DNA of 61,476 nucleotides from Campylobacterales bacterium (GCA_026390075.1 JAPLGP010000060.1:1-61476), one strand, 5' to 3'. Shown: positions 1-8,076, numbered from the stretch's first letter. The notes: a model not told the origin generated them from the sequence alone. Translations and numbers: made by a program.

Positions 1-1
1 A

Positions 2-454
2 GATATGGGAAATACATTTACAATTACAAATGATTCCATAACGATTCATCCCTCAGGAGTAATTAAGCCTGTAAAAATAACAACACAAGAGTACCCTGCA
101 TTTCCAACAGATATGCAAGCCCAATTTTTAGCTCTGGCAACACAGGCAAATGGTGTTTCTATCATAGAAGAGAGACTTTTTGAGAATAGATTTATGCATG
201 TGAGTGAACTTCAAAGAATGGGTGCGGATATTACGCTTCATGGAAATATAGCAACGGTAATCGGTAAAACTCAGCTAAGCGGAACAGATGTTATGGCTAC
301 GGATTTAAGAGCTTCGAGTGCTTTAGTTTTAGCTGCTCTTGTATGCGACGGAGAGACAAATATTCACCGTATTTATCATCTTGACCGTGGATATGATAAT
401 TTAGAAAAGAAGTTAGAACTCGTTGGAGCGAAGATACAAAGACTTAAAGAGTAA
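2..454 (+). CDS. murA: UDP-N-acetylglucosamine 1-carboxyvinyltransferase, C-terminal part
   Basis: This is the last ~150 residues of MurA, the cytosolic enzyme that transfers enolpyruvate from PEP to UDP-GlcNAc in the first committed step of peptidoglycan synthesis. The gene enters from beyond the left edge, so the internal ATG at base 5 is not the start. Typical C-terminal MurA blocks are visible: [25 protein letters not shown]-like text (here [12 protein letters not shown]), the [16 protein letters not shown] block and [14 protein letters not shown]. The catalytic cysteine loop lies upstream and outside the window. The next gene is convergent and ends 4 bases away. Confidence 0.95.
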   Translation, partial: DMGNTFTITNDSITIHPSGVIKPVKITTQEYPAFPTDMQAQFLALATQANGVSIIEERLFENRFMHVSELQRMGADITLHGNIATVIGKTQLSGTDVMATDLRASSALVLAALVCDGETNIHRIYHLDRGYDNLEKKLELVGAKIQRLKE

Positions 455-458
455 AAGT

Positions 459-842
459 CTATTTCTTCTCTTCAAATATAATCATTTCATAAATACTTTT
501 TTTAGTCACAAGCGCTTTGTCTGAAGAGACAGAGTGGTTACTTTTTGCTTTCATAACTTCTCGTCTTAACTCCATCATATCCTCTTCCATCTCATCAACA
601 TTCACTTTCAGTCTTAAAATAATATCAACACCAGCCAAATTCACGCCAAGCTCACGCGTAAGTCGCAAAATAAGCTTTATTCTGTCAATATCTCTTTGTG
701 AGTAAAGTCTGATACGACCATTTGACCTTGATGGACAAACAAGATTTTCTCTTTCATACTGTCTGAGCGTTTGAGGATGGATATCTAGTATTTTAGCCAC
801 TATGCTGATAAGATAAACTGGCTCATCGTACTGGTGCATCAT
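459..842 (-). CDS. hspR: HspR, MerR-family heat-shock repressor
   Basis: This 127-residue protein has an N-terminal MerR-type winged helix-turn-helix (about residues 10-75, with YLISIVAKILDIHPQTLRQYE and a following arginine-rich recognition segment) and a short C-terminal helical tail, as in HspR of Campylobacterota and actinobacteria. HspR represses chaperone genes and uses DnaK as co-repressor. It starts 4 bases after the cbpA stop, with AAGGA upstream of a double ATG, so the two genes form an operon. A HAIR-like operator lies in front of cbpA, which implies autoregulation. The family call is secure; the regulon is inferred. Confidence 0.9.
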   Translation of the reverse strand: MMHQYDEPVYLISIVAKILDIHPQTLRQYERENLVCPSRSNGRIRLYSQRDIDRIKLILRLTRELGVNLAGVDIILRLKVNVDEMEEDMMELRREVMKAKSNHSVSSDKALVTKKSIYEMIIFEEKK

Positions 843-846
843 GAAG

Positions 847-1722
847 TTATTCCTTTGGTAATTTTTCTTTCATAGCTTCAACTAAAGCTTCATCTAAATC
901 TTCAACTTTTGGTAAAACAATATTTGCTCTTAAGTAAAGGTCACCGCGAACCTTTGTTTTGCGGTTCATCGCACCCATCTCTTTGACACGGAATCTTTGT
1001 CCATTTTTAGTGTTCTGTGGTATTTTTAGTTTTATCTCTTTTTCCAAAGTCTCAACAGCGATTTTTTCTCCAAAAAGTGCAGCATACAAAGGCACATCAA
1101 AGCTTTTAACGATGTCATCCTCTTCTCTTACATACTCGGGATTTGAAGCAACGGTTATCTTTAAAAACAAATCCCCTGCGCGTCCACTTTGCGCATGTCC
1201 TTTCCCTTTAACACGCATTTTTTCACCACTCTTCACACCAGCAGGAATCTTGATGTCAAATCTCTCTCCATTCACAGAAACGGAGTGTGAACCACCAAGA
1301 ATTGAGACGACAAAAGGAACTGTAACACTTGTTTCAATATCAAGATTTGGTTCTTGATGTCCACCGCCACCAAAACCTCCTCCGAAGCCTCCGCCACCAC
1401 CAAAACCTCCGCCTCCACCAGAAAACATACTTCTTAAAATTTCATCTAAGTCCGAGTTGCCACCACGAGAGTGTGAGCGAGAAAAGTCATGAAAATTTTG
1501 TCCACCGAACATATTGTCGCCGACTCTGTCATACTGTGCTTTTTTATCTTTATCACTTAAAATCTCATACGCTGCATTAATCTCTTTAAATTTATCTTCA
1601 GCTTTTGGGTCTTTATTGACATCTGGATGGTACTTTCTTGCTAGTTTTCTATATGCTTTTTTTATTTCTGCTTCATTTGCACTTTCTGTAATTTCAAGTG
1701 TTTCGTATAATGATTTAGCCAT
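847..1722 (-). CDS. cbpA: DnaJ-family co-chaperone CbpA
   Basis: This 291-residue protein has a J domain at residues 1-70 with HPD at 32-34, a Gly/Phe-rich linker at about 95-120 with several GGGGGFGG-type runs, and two C-terminal substrate-binding beta domains. It lacks the four CxxCxGxG zinc motifs of true DnaJ, so it is CbpA-type. It should stimulate the ATPase of DnaK, which lies at 15.1 kb. It is the first gene of the cbpA-hspR operon, with a clear TTGACA / TATAAT promoter 40 to 70 bases upstream of the ATG. Confidence 0.92.
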   Translation of the reverse strand: MAKSLYETLEITESANEAEIKKAYRKLARKYHPDVNKDPKAEDKFKEINAAYEILSDKDKKAQYDRVGDNMFGGQNFHDFSRSHSRGGNSDLDEILRSMFSGGGGGFGGGGGFGGGFGGGGHQEPNLDIETSVTVPFVVSILGGSHSVSVNGERFDIKIPAGVKSGEKMRVKGKGHAQSGRAGDLFLKITVASNPEYVREEDDIVKSFDVPLYAALFGEKIAVETLEKEIKLKIPQNTKNGQRFRVKEMGAMNRKTKVRGDLYLRANIVLPKVEDLDEALVEAMKEKLPKE

Positions 1723-1763
1723 TTGGTTCGTCCTAAAATATATATTTTTATTTATTAAGCGGG

Positions 1764-1798
1764 ATTATATCATAAGGGTTGAGTGGATGTCAATCAAG
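1764..1798 (-). promoter_or_regulatory. cbpA-hspR promoter with overlapping HAIR (HspR) operator
   Basis: Read on the minus strand, TTGACA (1788-1793) and TATAAT (1764-1769) are separated by 18 bases. A HAIR-like inverted repeat lies over the -35: on the plus strand GTTGAGT at 1778-1784, seven bases, then AATCAAG at 1792-1798. The known HAIR consensus is CTTGAGT-N7-ACTCAAG, so each half has one mismatch and the spacing is exact. HspR bound here would block RNA polymerase. The match is seen; binding is inferred. Confidence 0.8.
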
Positions 1799-1811
1799 GT
1801 GTGAGAGAAAA

Positions 1812-2159
1812 TCATAGTCCTAAATGCTGTAATAATTTCGCATTTACCTCTTCTAACTCTTTTTTTGTAAGAGAAGTAACCATGATTTGAAGGTCTATTC
1901 TACTTATATCAAGGGTGCATAACTCATTTATACATATCTCGCTCTCATACACGAGCTTATCTCTTGCATCTATTTTTATTCTCAAATTTCCGCCACTTAT
2001 ATTTGTGGTAAGTGGAATAACTGTTACACCTTTGAACGCAACTTTGTCTATATTTCTGTTTGCTATGTCGTTTTGGATAATAAGTGCTGGTCTGATTTTG
2101 CCAAATTCGCTGTTCTGTTTTTTACCAAAATTTACAAGATATATTGCACCTCGTCTCAT
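1812..2159 (-). CDS. MazF/PemK-family toxin
   Basis: This 115-residue protein is a PemK/MazF-type toxin, a family that usually cuts mRNA at short sequences. The N-terminal RRGAIYLVNFG start, the GKIRPALIIQND segment and the V-I-P-L-T-T block are the family's conserved strands and the basic/acidic active-site region. Its ATG overlaps the stop of the upstream gene in an ATGA, so translation is coupled to the antitoxin. No helper genes lie nearby. The toxin family is clear; activity is untested. Confidence 0.85.
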   Translation of the reverse strand: MRRGAIYLVNFGKKQNSEFGKIRPALIIQNDIANRNIDKVAFKGVTVIPLTTNISGGNLRIKIDARDKLVYESEICINELCTLDISRIDLQIMVTSLTKKELEEVNAKLLQHLGL

Positions 2160-2404
2160 GAATAATCTTCCACTACTTCTTCGATTTCCAAAAATTCTTG
2201 GTATGATTTTTTGCTTAAAGCCTCTGAGTTTTGCAAAAGATAAAGCTCATCTTCGATTTTTACTTTGAGTTTTTCATACAATTCATAAGGTATCACAACA
2301 CTTTTTATAATATGTTTTTTCGCATCTTCTACAAATGTAATATCCATAGGTTGCGTAATATAGGAGGGTTTTTTAATAAAATCGCTTGAGTTTATAGTAA
2401 TCAT
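2156..2404 (-). CDS. Antitoxin partner of the MazF-like toxin
   Basis: This 82-residue acidic protein lies directly upstream of the MazF-like toxin and overlaps it by four bases, the usual antitoxin-first order. The N-terminus (MITINSSDFIKKPSYITQ) is reminiscent of Phd/YefM-type antitoxins, and the C-terminal half is charged and helical, as expected for a toxin-wrapping tail (EEVVEDYS at the end). I assign it mainly by position, so the DNA-binding fold is uncertain. Confidence 0.7.
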   Translation of the reverse strand: MITINSSDFIKKPSYITQPMDITFVEDAKKHIIKSVVIPYELYEKLKVKIEDELYLLQNSEALSKKSYQEFLEIEEVVEDYS

Positions 2405-2431
2405 TTTAGTTCCTATTTTAAAATAATTTTT

Positions 2432-2460
2432 ATTATACTATTATGAAATACTATTGTCAA
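2432..2460 (-). promoter_or_regulatory. Promoter and possible operator of the toxin-antitoxin operon
   Basis: On the minus strand TTGACA (complement of 2455-2460) and TATAAT (complement of 2432-2437) are 17 bases apart, a near-ideal sigma-70 promoter. Between them lies a direct repeat, ATACTAT at 2435-2441 and 2448-2454, spaced 13 bases. This would suit autoregulation by the antitoxin, which is inferred. Confidence 0.6.
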
Positions 2461-2500
2461 ATGAGGGGGAATTAAAATATATTTATATACCAATAAAAAA

Positions 2501-2549
2501 CAGTTAAAAGTTATTGTCGAGATTGCCTCAATAAGTTTTCTACATGCCA
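2501..2549 (+). repeat. Left copy of a degenerate direct repeat bounding an accessory island
   Basis: Bases 2501-2549 align with 6385-6434. The first 22 positions share 18 identities (TTAAAAG, then TTGTCGAGA in both) and both copies end with a C/TACATGCCA version of the iterated motif found through the window. In the right copy this text is the 3' end of an open frame (…EQLKAVVERLNK stop); in the left copy the frame has decayed (KKQLKVIVE…). It looks like a duplication left by insertion of the 2.5-6.4 kb segment. Bases 2550-2733 hold no convincing gene. Confidence 0.5.
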
Positions 2550-2733
2550 AACAAAGGACGGCTATCATCAAATATTAACGATATGCAATCATCTTCACAT
2601 TTAGGAAAAGTGACGAATCTCTTCCATCGCATCAAAAGCACACAAGATGACAACAAAAACATAAACTTTAGCTGGACATGCTTATTGGAATTAGATAAAA
2701 GAAAGAATAGTAATTTTGTTATTTATTTCTTAC

Positions 2734-2997
2734 TCAATCAGTTGTAAATGCGTTTGTACGATTCTTTATAGCTGAAAAAATATCTGCTTTGAGTTTGGCT
2801 GTATCAATATCAATACTGAAAAAATCATTATTAATATTATTAATGATATCTACTAATTCTGTATCAGAAGTTTTAACCGTTATTGTTCTTAATGGTCTAT
2901 CCATCATCGCTCTATTTTTATAAAAATGTGCTCTATGAACAGGGTATGTGTGGGCTAAATATCTTATAAGTTCTGTTATTAAACCAAGTGATGCCAT
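2734..2997 (-). CDS. Small protein of unknown function, second gene of a Panacea/SocA-like pair
   Basis: I do not recognise this 87-residue protein. It starts directly after the stop codon of the upstream Panacea/SocA-like gene (stop at 2998-3000, ATG at 2995-2997), so the two are surely co-transcribed. It has a short hydrophobic N-terminal helix (LGLITELIRYLAHTYP), a basic central part and an acidic C-terminal helix. By position it could be the toxin neutralised by the upstream protein, or a helper. The function is unknown and the pairing is inferred. Confidence 0.5.
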   Translation of the reverse strand: MASLGLITELIRYLAHTYPVHRAHFYKNRAMMDRPLRTITVKTSDTELVDIINNINNDFFSIDIDTAKLKADIFSAIKNRTNAFTTD

Positions 2998-3528
2998 TTA
3001 TTTCTCAAATAAGTGAACATATGAAGAAGCTTGTCGATGTATGTTATAGAAACTTGCTTTTTCTAACCTAAGTTTTTCTCCAGTAAGCTCTTCTCCACTA
3101 ACTATAGTAAGTTCTAGGTCTTCTTTGTTGAAATTTTTAAAATTATAATACTCATCATATGGAACAAGATTATAAATCATCAAAGAATGAACATGCTTTA
3201 TTACTCTTTCAAAATCATCTTTTACATTCCCTGTATGCCATTTATCAAAAATTAAATCTACCTCTTGTTTTATTTCATCACTTAAATCAATGTCACTAAA
3301 ATCAACTCCATCAAGTCTTTGTGCCACATCTACAGAGAATGGTCCAAACTCATAACTTTTAAATTTTACATTAGTTATGTGCGTATCATACTTTTTAAAA
3401 TATTCAAGTTCTAATAAAAAAATATACTTTTGATATAATCTTTCCCATAGTTGATTACCACTATTTTTTTGAGTCATGTACTTTATAATATTGTCAAGTA
3501 CAAGTTTAGACGCTACATTAAGTGACAT
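2998..3528 (-). CDS. Panacea/SocA-like (DUF4065-type) protein, possible antitoxin
   Basis: This 176-residue, helix-rich protein has the general look of the Panacea/SocA family: an N-terminal helix pair leading to LYQKYIFLLELEYF, then the YEFGPFSVDVAQ segment that matches the conserved Y-G-P block, and a C-terminal helical part. Panacea domains act as antitoxins for many unrelated toxins or as proteolysis adaptors. It is the first gene of a two-gene unit on the minus strand and lies next to a restriction-modification system. The family assignment rests on a short motif and is moderate. Confidence 0.5.
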   Translation of the reverse strand: MSLNVASKLVLDNIIKYMTQKNSGNQLWERLYQKYIFLLELEYFKKYDTHITNVKFKSYEFGPFSVDVAQRLDGVDFSDIDLSDEIKQEVDLIFDKWHTGNVKDDFERVIKHVHSLMIYNLVPYDEYYNFKNFNKEDLELTIVSGEELTGEKLRLEKASFYNIHRQASSYVHLFEK

Positions 3529-4101
3529 TTTATACTCCTTATGAGTAACCGTATAAACGATATAATTATCTTCTCTTGTATAGTATCATAAATCATATAG
3601 CATATTCTACAAACTTTGCTGTTTTTTTAACTTCGATATACATTCACAAATTTAAACACAAACAATTTAGCTCTTTTACTTCCCTGATTTTCCATTACAC
3701 TCATAAACAAATAGCTCAGTATTTGTTTGTTTTTGAATAGTTTTCTCTTCTTTGATTATTAAAACTATGCTTGCAATTTGAACATTAGCTACTTCTATAT
3801 TTTTTGATTATTCTTTGAACATAACCATAATTATTTGTTTGTATGCCTATTTGAGTACATTTCAAACGAACTTCAACTTTCGCACCTAATAAAATGCTCT
3901 AATGCCTATGAATAGGTGTTATAAGTGAAGTATGTCATAACACTTGACAGTAAAATTCTAAACTCCATAAAATAGGTACTTAATAAAAGGTATTTGATTT
4001 TGTCAAGATGTATGTAAAATCTCATGAAAAGCCCTATATATAGTGGTATTAGGAAGAATATTTAGGGGCAAAAGGTGGGATAAAGAATTTAAAAAAATAT
4101 T
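3529..4101. other. Gene-poor spacer between the Panacea-like unit and the restriction operon
   Basis: About 570 very AT-rich bases with no open frame I would defend on either strand. It should hold the promoter of the minus-strand pair near 3540-3600. Short dyads are present, for example GTGTTAT at 3916-3922 facing ATAACAC at 3937-3943, and CCTAT/ATAGG around 3905-3916. I see no tRNA, no CRISPR repeats and no transposase remnant. Its length suggests decayed or regulatory island DNA. Confidence 0.5.
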
Positions 4102-4145
4102 TATGTGACTATTGTCCGTTGATTAATAGTCAATAATGATATAAC
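4102..4145 (+). promoter_or_regulatory. C-box operator and promoter of the restriction controller gene
   Basis: The stretch 4102-4134 reads TATGTGACTATTGTCC followed by GTTGATTAATAGTCAAT. It has the layout of C-protein operators, with paired GACT…GTC and GATT…AGTC half-sites around a central GTCCGT. From memory it is very close to the C.Esp1396I operator. A perfect inverted repeat TGACTATT (4106-4113) / AATAGTCA (4125-4132) is embedded. A -10 candidate TATAAC lies at 4140-4145, which would put the transcript start at or next to the ATG at 4155. Confidence 0.8.
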
Positions 4146-4154
4146 ATTGCTTCT

Positions 4155-4373
4155 ATGAATGAAAAAGAACTACAATTATTAAATCAACTCGCAGAAAAAA
4201 TAAAATCAAAAAGACTACAATTAAATTTGTCTCAAGAAGCATTAGCCGATAAATGTGGTTTAGATAGAACATATATAAGCTTAGTTGAGAGAAACAAAAG
4301 AAATCCCAGCTACCTTAGTTTAATTAAATTGTGTAATGGTTTAGAGATTGATATTAAAGAATTATTGGAGTAA
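4155..4373 (+). CDS. Restriction-modification controller (C) protein, HTH_3 family
   Basis: This 72-residue protein is a Cro/C1-type helix-turn-helix (about residues 12-68) with the features of R-M controller proteins: LRLNLSQEALADKCGLDRTYIS-type text (here LQLNLSQEALADKCGLDRTY) followed by ERNKRNPS, and an IKELLE end. C proteins delay endonuclease expression after entry into a new host, then activate it and repress themselves. No Shine-Dalgarno is seen and the -10 sits about 10 bases before ATG, so the mRNA is probably leaderless, as is common for C genes. The nuclease gene begins 2 bases downstream. Confidence 0.85.
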   Translation: MNEKELQLLNQLAEKIKSKRLQLNLSQEALADKCGLDRTYISLVERNKRNPSYLSLIKLCNGLEIDIKELLE

Positions 4374-4375
4374 AT

Positions 4376-5089
4376 ATGACAAATAAAGAAATAGAAACAA
4401 TTTACGAAATTATTATAAAAAATCATAAAGAACATCTATCAAGTTTGGGTATTAAACTACCAAAACTAAAGAACGGAGATTCTTTTACTATGAATAGTCT
4501 TGTTTTAGTTTATTTGGCAAAAGATTATCCTAATACTAAAATAGTTAGTAAAGAAGAATTAACACAATTTATAAAAAATTATTTTCCTGATGTAAATGAT
4601 GTTCAGCAAGGAAGACATTTAGCTAGACAAGGGGGTTGGTATATAGTCTCTGGACAAAGAGGAGATATAACGGATATAAAAATTCCAGCAGGTTCTTATA
4701 AATTAATAAGTCTAAAAAAACCTTATCCAGCATTTACTTCTCATAGAAATATAAATTTTACTGGTAACTTTTGGGAAAATCTAAAACAGACTTACCATAA
4801 TAGATGTGCATCTTGTGGCTCACCTGAAAATGAAGCAAACTATATAAATCCATCAGCAACAACTCAATTACAGCAAGGACATATGAATCCTGAAAAACCT
4901 TTAGAAGAAGGAAATATAATACCTCAATGTCAAGAATGTAATAGAGGAGATAGAAATCGTTGGATTTATGATAAAAGAGGAAGAGTTACAGGATTAACAC
5001 AAGAAGCATTACTTTCAAGAATAAAAAAACTTGATAAAAAAACTGCTTCTATAGTTGTAAAATTTTTACAAGAAAAATTCCATATATAA
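4376..5089 (+). CDS. HNH restriction endonuclease (type II)
   Basis: This 237-residue protein has a C-terminal HNH nuclease domain held by a zinc site: C144/C147 (RCASCGS) and C185/C188 (PQCQECN), with H169 (QGHMNP), N180 and N189 as likely HNH catalytic or metal residues. The N-terminal ~120 residues may carry specificity. It follows the C gene by 2 bases and faces a C5 methyltransferase, so it is the restriction partner. The recognition sequence cannot be read from the protein. Base use is AT-rich like the rest of the island. Confidence 0.85.
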   Translation: MTNKEIETIYEIIIKNHKEHLSSLGIKLPKLKNGDSFTMNSLVLVYLAKDYPNTKIVSKEELTQFIKNYFPDVNDVQQGRHLARQGGWYIVSGQRGDITDIKIPAGSYKLISLKKPYPAFTSHRNINFTGNFWENLKQTYHNRCASCGSPENEANYINPSATTQLQQGHMNPEKPLEEGNIIPQCQECNRGDRNRWIYDKRGRVTGLTQEALLSRIKKLDKKTASIVVKFLQEKFHI

Positions 5090-5098
5090 AGAATAGAA

Positions 5099-5182
5099 AT
5101 GGATATTGTAGATAGAATAAAAGATGTTATAGAAAAACCTTTACAAAATGTCAAAGCATTAGAAAGTTATTTAACTGTCTAA
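5099..5182 (+). CDS. Possible 27-residue peptide or detached tail of the nuclease gene
   Basis: An ATG at 5099 opens a 27-codon frame (MDIVDRIKDVIEKPLQNVKA… ending ESYLTV) that stops at 5180-5182, overlapping the 3' end of the methyltransferase by four bases. The amphipathic helix-like composition looks protein-like. It could be a split C-terminal extension of the nuclease, a micro-ORF, or chance. No clear ribosome binding site is seen. Confidence 0.2.
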   Translation: MDIVDRIKDVIEKPLQNVKALESYLTV

Positions 5183-6303
5183 TTATTCAGATAATCACTA
5201 ACCGCTTCAGCTAAATGTTTGGATAGCAAAGGTGGAACAGCATTACCTATTTGTACTTTTTTGGAAGATGAAGAACCTTTTAGAATATATGAATCTGGAA
5301 ATGATTGTATTCGTAAAGCTTCTCTTGGCGTTAATGGTCGTGCTTGTTTTGGATGAACACATCTCGATGAAGATGGCGTACTGAAATTTCTTGTAATTGT
5401 TGTACAAGGCTTTTCCCACCATAAACGACAATATGTATTTTTAAATCCTGATTTTGGTCTTAATCGTTCTTCAATATCTAAAGGTGTTCCACCATCAGGT
5501 AAAGCATTCATCAACTCAATTAGATTATCATTATTCTTTGGAGAAATATGTTCTGTTATAGTATTAGCATCTCTTAACATTTCTTGATAATAATGTTTTG
5601 CATCATCTATATATTTATTTTTCTGTTCATTATTCCCTAGTTCAGGTAAATCAGAAATAGCATCTTTTAATGTAACATATTTTTTAGTTTTTTCACATCC
5701 ATATTCAGAATGAGTTGGAGATGGGAATGTAAATTTTTTTGAATTTAATGTTCCGACAATAAAAACTCTTTCCCTTGACTGTGGCACACCAAAATCACAA
5801 GCATTTAAAACTTTATATTCAATTTGATAACCCATATCTTTAAAAAGACTAATTATCTCCTGAAATAAAGTTCCTTTATTTATAGATAATAATCCTTTAA
5901 CATTTTCAAATAAAAAAAGTTTAGGTAAGCACTCTTTTACAAGTCTATAAAATTCTTGAAATAATTTGCCCCGAGGGTCATCTAATAATCTTTTCCCAAC
6001 TGTTGAATATGCTTGACAAGGAGGTCCTCCAATAATTACATCAATATCTCTCTTTGTAATTTTTAATTCTTGTTTTAATAACTCTAAATTAAAATTTCTA
6101 ATATCCATATTATATATAGGCACTTCTTTATGATTAGCTTTATATGTTTCAGTCATGTCCTTTTCAATATCATTGGCACATAAAATATTGAAATTTTTAT
6201 TTTTATAAAAACCATAACTTAATCCACCTGCTCCACAAAATATATCAATTACATTAATTTTTTTGTTATTAGCCTCTATAACTACTTTCATTAATTTAAC
6301 CAT
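5179..6303 (-). CDS. DNA (cytosine-5-)-methyltransferase of a type II R-M system
   Basis: This 374-residue protein has all core C5-methyltransferase motifs: DIFCGAGGLSYGF (motif I, residues ~20-32), GGPPCQAYS with catalytic Cys96 (motif IV), FENVKG (motif VI, ~132-137), QSRERVFIVG (motif VIII), a target-recognition region ending near TTITRNFSTPSS, and QIGNAVPP (motif X). It protects host DNA from the convergent HNH nuclease. The target is unknown. The C-box lies in front of the controller gene, far from this gene's start, so the methyltransferase has its own promoter. Confidence 0.93.
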   Translation of the reverse strand: MVKLMKVVIEANNKKINVIDIFCGAGGLSYGFYKNKNFNILCANDIEKDMTETYKANHKEVPIYNMDIRNFNLELLKQELKITKRDIDVIIGGPPCQAYSTVGKRLLDDPRGKLFQEFYRLVKECLPKLFLFENVKGLLSINKGTLFQEIISLFKDMGYQIEYKVLNACDFGVPQSRERVFIVGTLNSKKFTFPSPTHSEYGCEKTKKYVTLKDAISDLPELGNNEQKNKYIDDAKHYYQEMLRDANTITEHISPKNNDNLIELMNALPDGGTPLDIEERLRPKSGFKNTYCRLWWEKPCTTITRNFSTPSSSRCVHPKQARPLTPREALRIQSFPDSYILKGSSSSKKVQIGNAVPPLLSKHLAEAVSDYLNN

Positions 6304-6312
6304 CAGAACTAA

Positions 6313-6420
6313 CCTATTTTGGGATATTGTAGAACATTATATAAAAAATCAATTAACCACAAACTAGAAAATAGCTATAAAGAGCAATTAAAAGCCGTTG
6401 TCGAGAGGTTGAATAAATAA
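6313..6420 (+). pseudogene. 3' remnant of a gene, ending in the right copy of the island repeat
   Basis: A frame open from 6313 to the stop at 6418-6420 reads …LGYCRTLYKKSINHKLENSY then KEQLKAVVERLNK. It has no start and is only ~35 codons long, but the charged helical text looks like a real protein C-terminus. The stop is followed at once by the palindromic motif terminator. Bases 6385-6434 are duplicated in decayed form at 2501-2549. I take it as the tail of a gene cut off by the island insertion. Confidence 0.4.
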
Positions 6421-6422
6421 AG

Positions 6423-6446
6423 TTCCACATGCCATGGCATGTGGAA
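6423..6446. terminator. Perfect 24-base palindrome of the iterated motif
   Basis: TTCCACATGCCA at 6423-6434 is followed directly by its exact complement TGGCATGTGGAA at 6435-6446. It sits between the plus-strand gene remnant and the end of purH on the minus strand, so it can terminate transcription from both sides. It is one of four perfect inverted pairs of the motif in intergenic space. It may double as two uptake-signal copies. Confidence 0.6.
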
Positions 6447-6454
6447 ATAAAATA

Positions 6455-7990
6455 TTAGTGTAAAAAGTGGCGAACTTCTGAAAAATATAAACTCATTCCA
6501 AACTCATTGGCAGCATCTATAATCTCGTCATCTCTTATGCTTCCACCTGGTTCTATTACAGATTTTACACCCGCTGCAGCGGCAGCGTCAATGCTGTCAC
6601 GGAAAGGGAAAAATGCTTCACTTGCTAATGCTGCACCCGTTACATCCAGACCCATCTCTTTTGCTTTTTTAAGAGCGCATTGACTTGCGTCCACACGGCT
6701 TGTCATCCCCATCCCTACAGCCACCATCGCAGAATCTTTTACATAAACCACACAGTTTGATTTTGTGAGACTTGCTACTTTGTAGGCTATTTCCATATCT
6801 TTTAATTCTTGCTCAGTAGCACGGTTTGTAGTCATAAGTTTTGCATTTTTGACCTCATCTTCGCCCACTTTATCGGCATCTTGGAAAACAAAACCGCCAT
6901 CGATATGTTTAAAATCTTTCACATCATTTGCTAAAACTAATTTGTCACTTCCCATCTCAAAAAGTTTAATGCGTTTTTTTGCTGCAAAAACTTCTTGTGC
7001 CTCTTCTGTAATGCGTCCAGCAATGATTACTTCTAAAAATATCTCATTCATTTTTAGTGCTAACTCTTTGTTTACCACACCGTTGACTGCCACAACACCA
7101 CCAAAAGCAGAAACGGGGTCACATTTGAGTGCTTCTTCGTACGCTTCTAAAAGTGTATCTTTGATAGCAAAGCCACATGGATTTCCATGTTTTGTGATAC
7201 AAACAGCATTCTCATTGCCAAAAGCAGAAGCGATTTTTACCGCTCCGCTTAAGTCGTTTAAGTTGTTAAAACTTGCTTCACCTTTGAGTGTTTTAAAGTT
7301 ATCTGAATAGTGTGTATCAAACTCATACAAAGCACCTTTTTGATGAGGATTTTCGCCATAACGCGTGTCCATCACTTTGTTTCCAACGATAAACTGTTTT
7401 TCGCCAAAACCGCCATTAAAGCGAGTGTTCATATAGTTTGCTATCATGCTATCGTATGCCGCTGTGTGTTCGTATGCTTTTATCATAAAACCACGGCGAA
7501 ATTCCACTGTATTTTTTTCATTTTCGATTGCGTCAATTACAGAATCGTAATCTTTAACATCCGTCACGATTATCACGCTGTCAAAGTTTTTTGCAGCACT
7601 TCGCACCATTGCTGGTCCGCCGATGTCGATATTTTCTATAATCTCTTCAAAATCATCTGTTTTTTCTATTGTAGCTTTAAAAGGATAGAGATTTACACAC
7701 ACCAAATCAATCGCTTCAACACCCAACTCTTTCGCTTGGTCTAGGTGTGATTGTTTGTCACGACGGTGCAAAATTCCACCATGTACAAAGGGATTAAGCG
7801 TTTTTACACGCCCCTCAAAACACTCAGGAAATTTTGTAACTTCATCTATTTCAATAGCGTTCAAACCATTTTCTATAAGTATCTTGTAAGTTCCGCCTGT
7901 TGAAATTATTTCGTAACCGTTTTTTACGAGTGATTTACAAAAATCAACCACGCCACTTTTGTCACTTACACTTACCAATGCTCTTTTCAT
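6455..7990 (-). CDS. purH: Bifunctional AICAR transformylase / IMP cyclohydrolase
   Basis: PurH catalyses the last two steps of purine nucleotide synthesis, formylating AICAR and closing the ring to IMP. The 511-residue length is typical. The N-terminal MGS-like cyclohydrolase domain (~1-190) shows [19 protein letters not shown] and EGRVKTLNP; the C-terminal transformylase domain shows the conserved KHGNPCG and the [12 protein letters not shown] block. The gene stands alone, divergent from pfkA, and ends 8 bases from the palindromic terminator. Confidence 0.97.
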   Translation of the reverse strand: MKRALVSVSDKSGVVDFCKSLVKNGYEIISTGGTYKILIENGLNAIEIDEVTKFPECFEGRVKTLNPFVHGGILHRRDKQSHLDQAKELGVEAIDLVCVNLYPFKATIEKTDDFEEIIENIDIGGPAMVRSAAKNFDSVIIVTDVKDYDSVIDAIENEKNTVEFRRGFMIKAYEHTAAYDSMIANYMNTRFNGGFGEKQFIVGNKVMDTRYGENPHQKGALYEFDTHYSDNFKTLKGEASFNNLNDLSGAVKIASAFGNENAVCITKHGNPCGFAIKDTLLEAYEEALKCDPVSAFGGVVAVNGVVNKELALKMNEIFLEVIIAGRITEEAQEVFAAKKRIKLFEMGSDKLVLANDVKDFKHIDGGFVFQDADKVGEDEVKNAKLMTTNRATEQELKDMEIAYKVASLTKSNCVVYVKDSAMVAVGMGMTSRVDASQCALKKAKEMGLDVTGAALASEAFFPFRDSIDAAAAAGVKSVIEPGGSIRDDEIIDAANEFGMSLYFSEVRHFLH

Positions 7991-8076
7991 CTTTTTCCTT
8001 GAAAAATTTATTGGCGAATTTTATCTTATTTGAGATTATATGATGGTAAACTAGTAAAAAAAGTTGGTGGCTGATT

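Noticed and set aside
959-1580. Long plus-strand frames opposite cbpA
   Set aside because: They are shadows of the Gly-rich chaperone gene; no family features and no ribosome binding sites.
2544-2747. 67-residue plus-strand frame
   Set aside because: It overlaps the decayed repeat and a minus-strand gene end, has no ribosome binding site and no recognisable domain.
7161-7176. GCCACATGG in purH resembling the iterated motif
   Set aside because: It differs from CCACATGCC at the last two bases and is one of several partial matches expected by chance around common words.
6849-7744. Two long plus-strand frames opposite purH
   Set aside because: purH is full length with all motifs on the other strand; the plus frames are composition artefacts.
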